Source: Lysinibacillus irui
GTDB lineage: Bacteria > Bacillota > Bacilli > Bacillales_A > Planococcaceae
Direction: 5' to 3'
DNA: 64,000 nt
Assembly: GCF_028877475.1 (NCBI RefSeq)
Contig: NZ_CP113527.1
Location: forward strand, 3,527,501 to 3,591,500
The position numbers and the translations under genes were made by a program. The notes under the pieces are model-generated. The model saw only the letters and a program-made list of their open reading frames with translations. It made no database searches and was not told where the DNA came from. Positions 62,289 to 64,000 of this stretch are shown here, in pieces (the first letter of the stretch is position 1; each line of letters begins with the position of its first letter).

Positions 62289-63332
62289 CTAATTGTAACA
62301 TTGGAATCTCCTTTTTCCATTTTTAAATTTCGTGAAATCAAATTCAGACACCACTAAATCAGGAATACTCGCATCTTTTACTATCTCTAATTCTGATTCA
62401 ATCAAATTAGAAAATTGAGACTTAATTTTTTTAAAGCCAGATTCAGAATAAGCTTCTTTTGCATTAGTACCTAATAAAGATTTTCTAGTTGCAAAAGCAA
62501 TTAAACTCGATTTTGAATTAGTTGAAATATTAAGCTTTTCAATATACTCGATTGTTTGTGCTAATTCAGTTGTCTGGTATGAGTTAGTAATCCCTAGTCT
62601 TCTCAGATATCGATTCAATACAGGCAAAATTGTTGCAGAACTTAATAATTCGGTTGTGTTTTTTGTACCCTGCAACTTTCTTATTTCATTATTATTCAAT
62701 TCAACCTCGTATCTAATTACTCCATTTAAAAATGGTATAAGTTTCTCGTAATTTTCATGCATCGAGTTATTTTCTAATACTTCTTCTTTTTTATCATAAA
62801 GCTTTTCTTTACGTGTTTTTGCCTGCCAGATAACACTTTGAACTTGGTTACCTCCCTTTTTCATATAAACATTGAGTTTATGTTGTCGAAGTGTTGTGTT
62901 ACTTGCTGCTTTTAAATATGCATTCACCTTAGCTCCAACATTAAGGTTTTTACAAATATGCAGCTTAGTCACTTTCCAAGAATCAACAGGCGGCATTCTA
63001 GAAATTACAACTGACAATTGGCGACTTATATACATTTTTAATAAACCTAATGTAAATATTAGTTCGTTATCGTCCACTTCATAAAAGTTAGTACCGTATC
63101 TTAACTTTGGCAAAGAAACTTCTACACTTAGTTTGAAATAGTTGGGGTCTGATTTCTTACAGACATATTTGATTCTTGGGCATCCAATATACTCATTATC
63201 ATAATGTTTGAATGAAACAAAGGTTTCACCATTATCAACATATTTCGTTTTATTATTCCTACTCCAATTTGCATTGTTGATTTCATCATCAGTTAATTTT
63301 AACGGAATATCGAATTTTACTGTATCTATCAT
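62289..63332 (-). CDS. Phage/plasmid replication protein, gene II/X family
   Basis: The 347-residue protein starts IDTVKFDIPLKLTDDEI, the typical opening of gene II/X-type rolling-circle initiators, and has later blocks VTKLHICKNLNVG and KLIPFLNGVIRYEVELNNNEIRK found in that group. It would nick the origin to start replication of a circular form of the element. ATG 63332 lies after GAGGAGG; 30 further open codons upstream lack a start site. It is divergent from the excisionase-like gene. Confidence 0.7.
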   Translation of the reverse strand: MIDTVKFDIPLKLTDDEINNANWSRNNKTKYVDNGETFVSFKHYDNEYIGCPRIKYVCKKSDPNYFKLSVEVSLPKLRYGTNFYEVDDNELIFTLGLLKMYISRQLSVVISRMPPVDSWKVTKLHICKNLNVGAKVNAYLKAASNTTLRQHKLNVYMKKGGNQVQSVIWQAKTRKEKLYDKKEEVLENNSMHENYEKLIPFLNGVIRYEVELNNNEIRKLQGTKNTTELLSSATILPVLNRYLRRLGITNSYQTTELAQTIEYIEKLNISTNSKSSLIAFATRKSLLGTNAKEAYSESGFKKIKSQFSNLIESELEIVKDASIPDLVVSEFDFTKFKNGKRRFQCYN

Positions 63333-63681
63333 TATGAATATCCTCCTCAAGTACCTTAGAGTAGCCCGAAATACGAGTATTACTAAGAACTTTGTCTTTT
63401 GTTTATTGTCTATTTTAAGCAACTTATTTTATTTGGCAAATACCAAAAACCCCACAAAATCTATTGATTCTGTGAGTTTGTGGATAACTTTAATGATAAT
63501 TTGTCTTCCCTTTCGGAAAATCAAAAGAATTTATTCAATACTTAAAAAAAATGGCAAAATCGCATCGTACACTACATCAAAATCTGTTGATAATTTTTAC
63601 TATTTTCGATGCTACAATAGCAACATCAAATGGTACCAATTGAAATCTAATAAAATACAAACCTTGAAAGGAACGATTATT

Positions 63682-63933
63682 ATGAATACAGAAAGCAAAT
63701 ATTCTATCGAAGACATTGTTAATAAAACAATTTTAAAAACGCTTCACTCCATTAACTTTGAAATACATCCTAAAGAATGGATGACTCTTAAAGAGGCTGC
63801 TGCATATTCAGGTGTTTCTTATAACACTTTCATCAAATTTAGAACAATGGGATTGAAGGTGACAGAAATAGACGGGGTAAAACGTGTATCAAAGAAAGAA
63901 GTAGATCGTTTTATGGAAAGCTATAGCTTTTAA
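63682..63933 (+). CDS. Excisionase-like helix-turn-helix protein
   Basis: The 83-residue protein has a C-terminal MerR/HTH_17-type domain (EWMTLKEAAAYSGVSYNTFIKF, then EIDGVKRVSKKEVDRFMES), as in excisionases of integrative elements. ATG 63682 follows GAAAGGA at about 10 bp. Its place near the right side of the visible island fits an xis gene ahead of an integrase gene outside the window. Confidence 0.7.
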   Translation: MNTESKYSIEDIVNKTILKTLHSINFEIHPKEWMTLKEAAAYSGVSYNTFIKFRTMGLKVTEIDGVKRVSKKEVDRFMESYSF

Positions 63934-63942
63934 TATCTTCAG

Positions 63943-63995
63943 AGAGGAATTAACTGTACCCATTCATTTATAATGGTGTTTGAGGTTAATCCTCT
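63943..63995 (+). terminator. Terminator after the excisionase-like gene
   Basis: AGAGGAATTAAC pairs with GTTAATCCTCT (one bulge), with an inner CCATT/AATGG stem, followed by CCTTT at the window edge. Confidence 0.55.
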
Positions 63996-64000
63996 CCTTT

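Larger units (their letters stand above)
50822..64000. mobile_element. Left part of a genomic island integrated at tmRNA
   Basis: Bounded on the left by the tmRNA 3'-end duplication and open on the right. Cargo: restriction-modification genes, a three-gene ABC-ATPase system, a RadC-like protein, a gene II/X-type replication protein and an excisionase-like DNA-binding protein. No integrase is visible; it would be expected near the intact tmRNA gene. The size is at least 13.2 kb. Confidence 0.7.

Overview
The window looks like the chromosome of a low-GC, spore-forming Bacillales bacterium, most like Lysinibacillus. That is an inference from gene content (SLH-domain surface protein, CwlJ/SleB-type cell-wall hydrolase, SigO/RsoA-like sigma pair, YvrJ-like peptide, strong AGGAGG-type ribosome sites, AT-rich DNA), not from a marker gene. 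No rRNA, tRNA or CRISPR array was seen. One short piece of a tmRNA 3' end is present at 50822-50843.

Left part (1-15.2 kb): a truncated ureohydrolase, a roughly 30-copy 21-bp minisatellite lying between a minus-strand operon and its terminator, and that operon. The operon has a priming sugar-phosphate transferase, a GT4 glycosyltransferase, a BioF2/CelD-like acyltransferase, a FemAB/GNAT-like protein and a polysaccharide deacetylase, and looks like a small surface-glycan locus. A second BioF2-like paralogue lies at 8.5-10 kb. Between and after these are an OsmC protein, a protein with a NUMOD4-like domain, a KstD-like flavoprotein, a zinc alcohol dehydrogenase, a ZIP metal transporter and a secreted SLH protein.

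15.8-27.6 kb: a compact phage-derived locus with a self-cleaving CI/LexA-type repressor, repeated operators, a sigma-like activator, a complete siphovirus-type tail module (terminator, tube, chaperone with a lambda-like GGGAAAG frameshift, tape measure, Dit, baseplate/fibre), holin and endolysin. There are no head, packaging, replication or integration genes, and host genes lie on both sides. The best reading is an F-type tailocin (flexible phage-tail bacteriocin), with a decayed prophage as the alternative.

27.9-50.6 kb: metabolic chromosome. It holds a 3-hydroxyacyl-CoA dehydrogenase, a split sigma factor pair (SigO/RsoA-like) divergent from a YvrJ-like peptide, and a kynureninase-alanine dehydrogenase operon. 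That operon shares a TGACAC-N-GTGTCA operator, overlapping the -35 box, with an amino-acid permease; a TetR gene lies just upstream. A pyridoxal kinase is divergent from an ECF S component. Next come a spore-type hydrolase, a secreted nucleotidase, an MFS carrier, an amidase divergent from a LuxR regulator, and a mevalonate-degradation operon. The last encodes HMG-CoA reductase, a two-gene tricarboxylate-type transporter and HMG-CoA lyase, with an XRE-cupin regulator upstream.

50.8 kb to the right end: a genomic island whose left junction is a duplicated tmRNA 3' end. It carries a defence block: a PD-(D/E)XK-methyltransferase fusion, a second methyltransferase, and a three-gene ABC-ATPase system with a nuclease-like partner. 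A plus-strand module of unknown genes with a RadC-like protein follows, then a gene II/X-type replication protein and an excisionase-like DNA-binding protein. The integrase and intact tmRNA gene would be expected beyond 64 kb.
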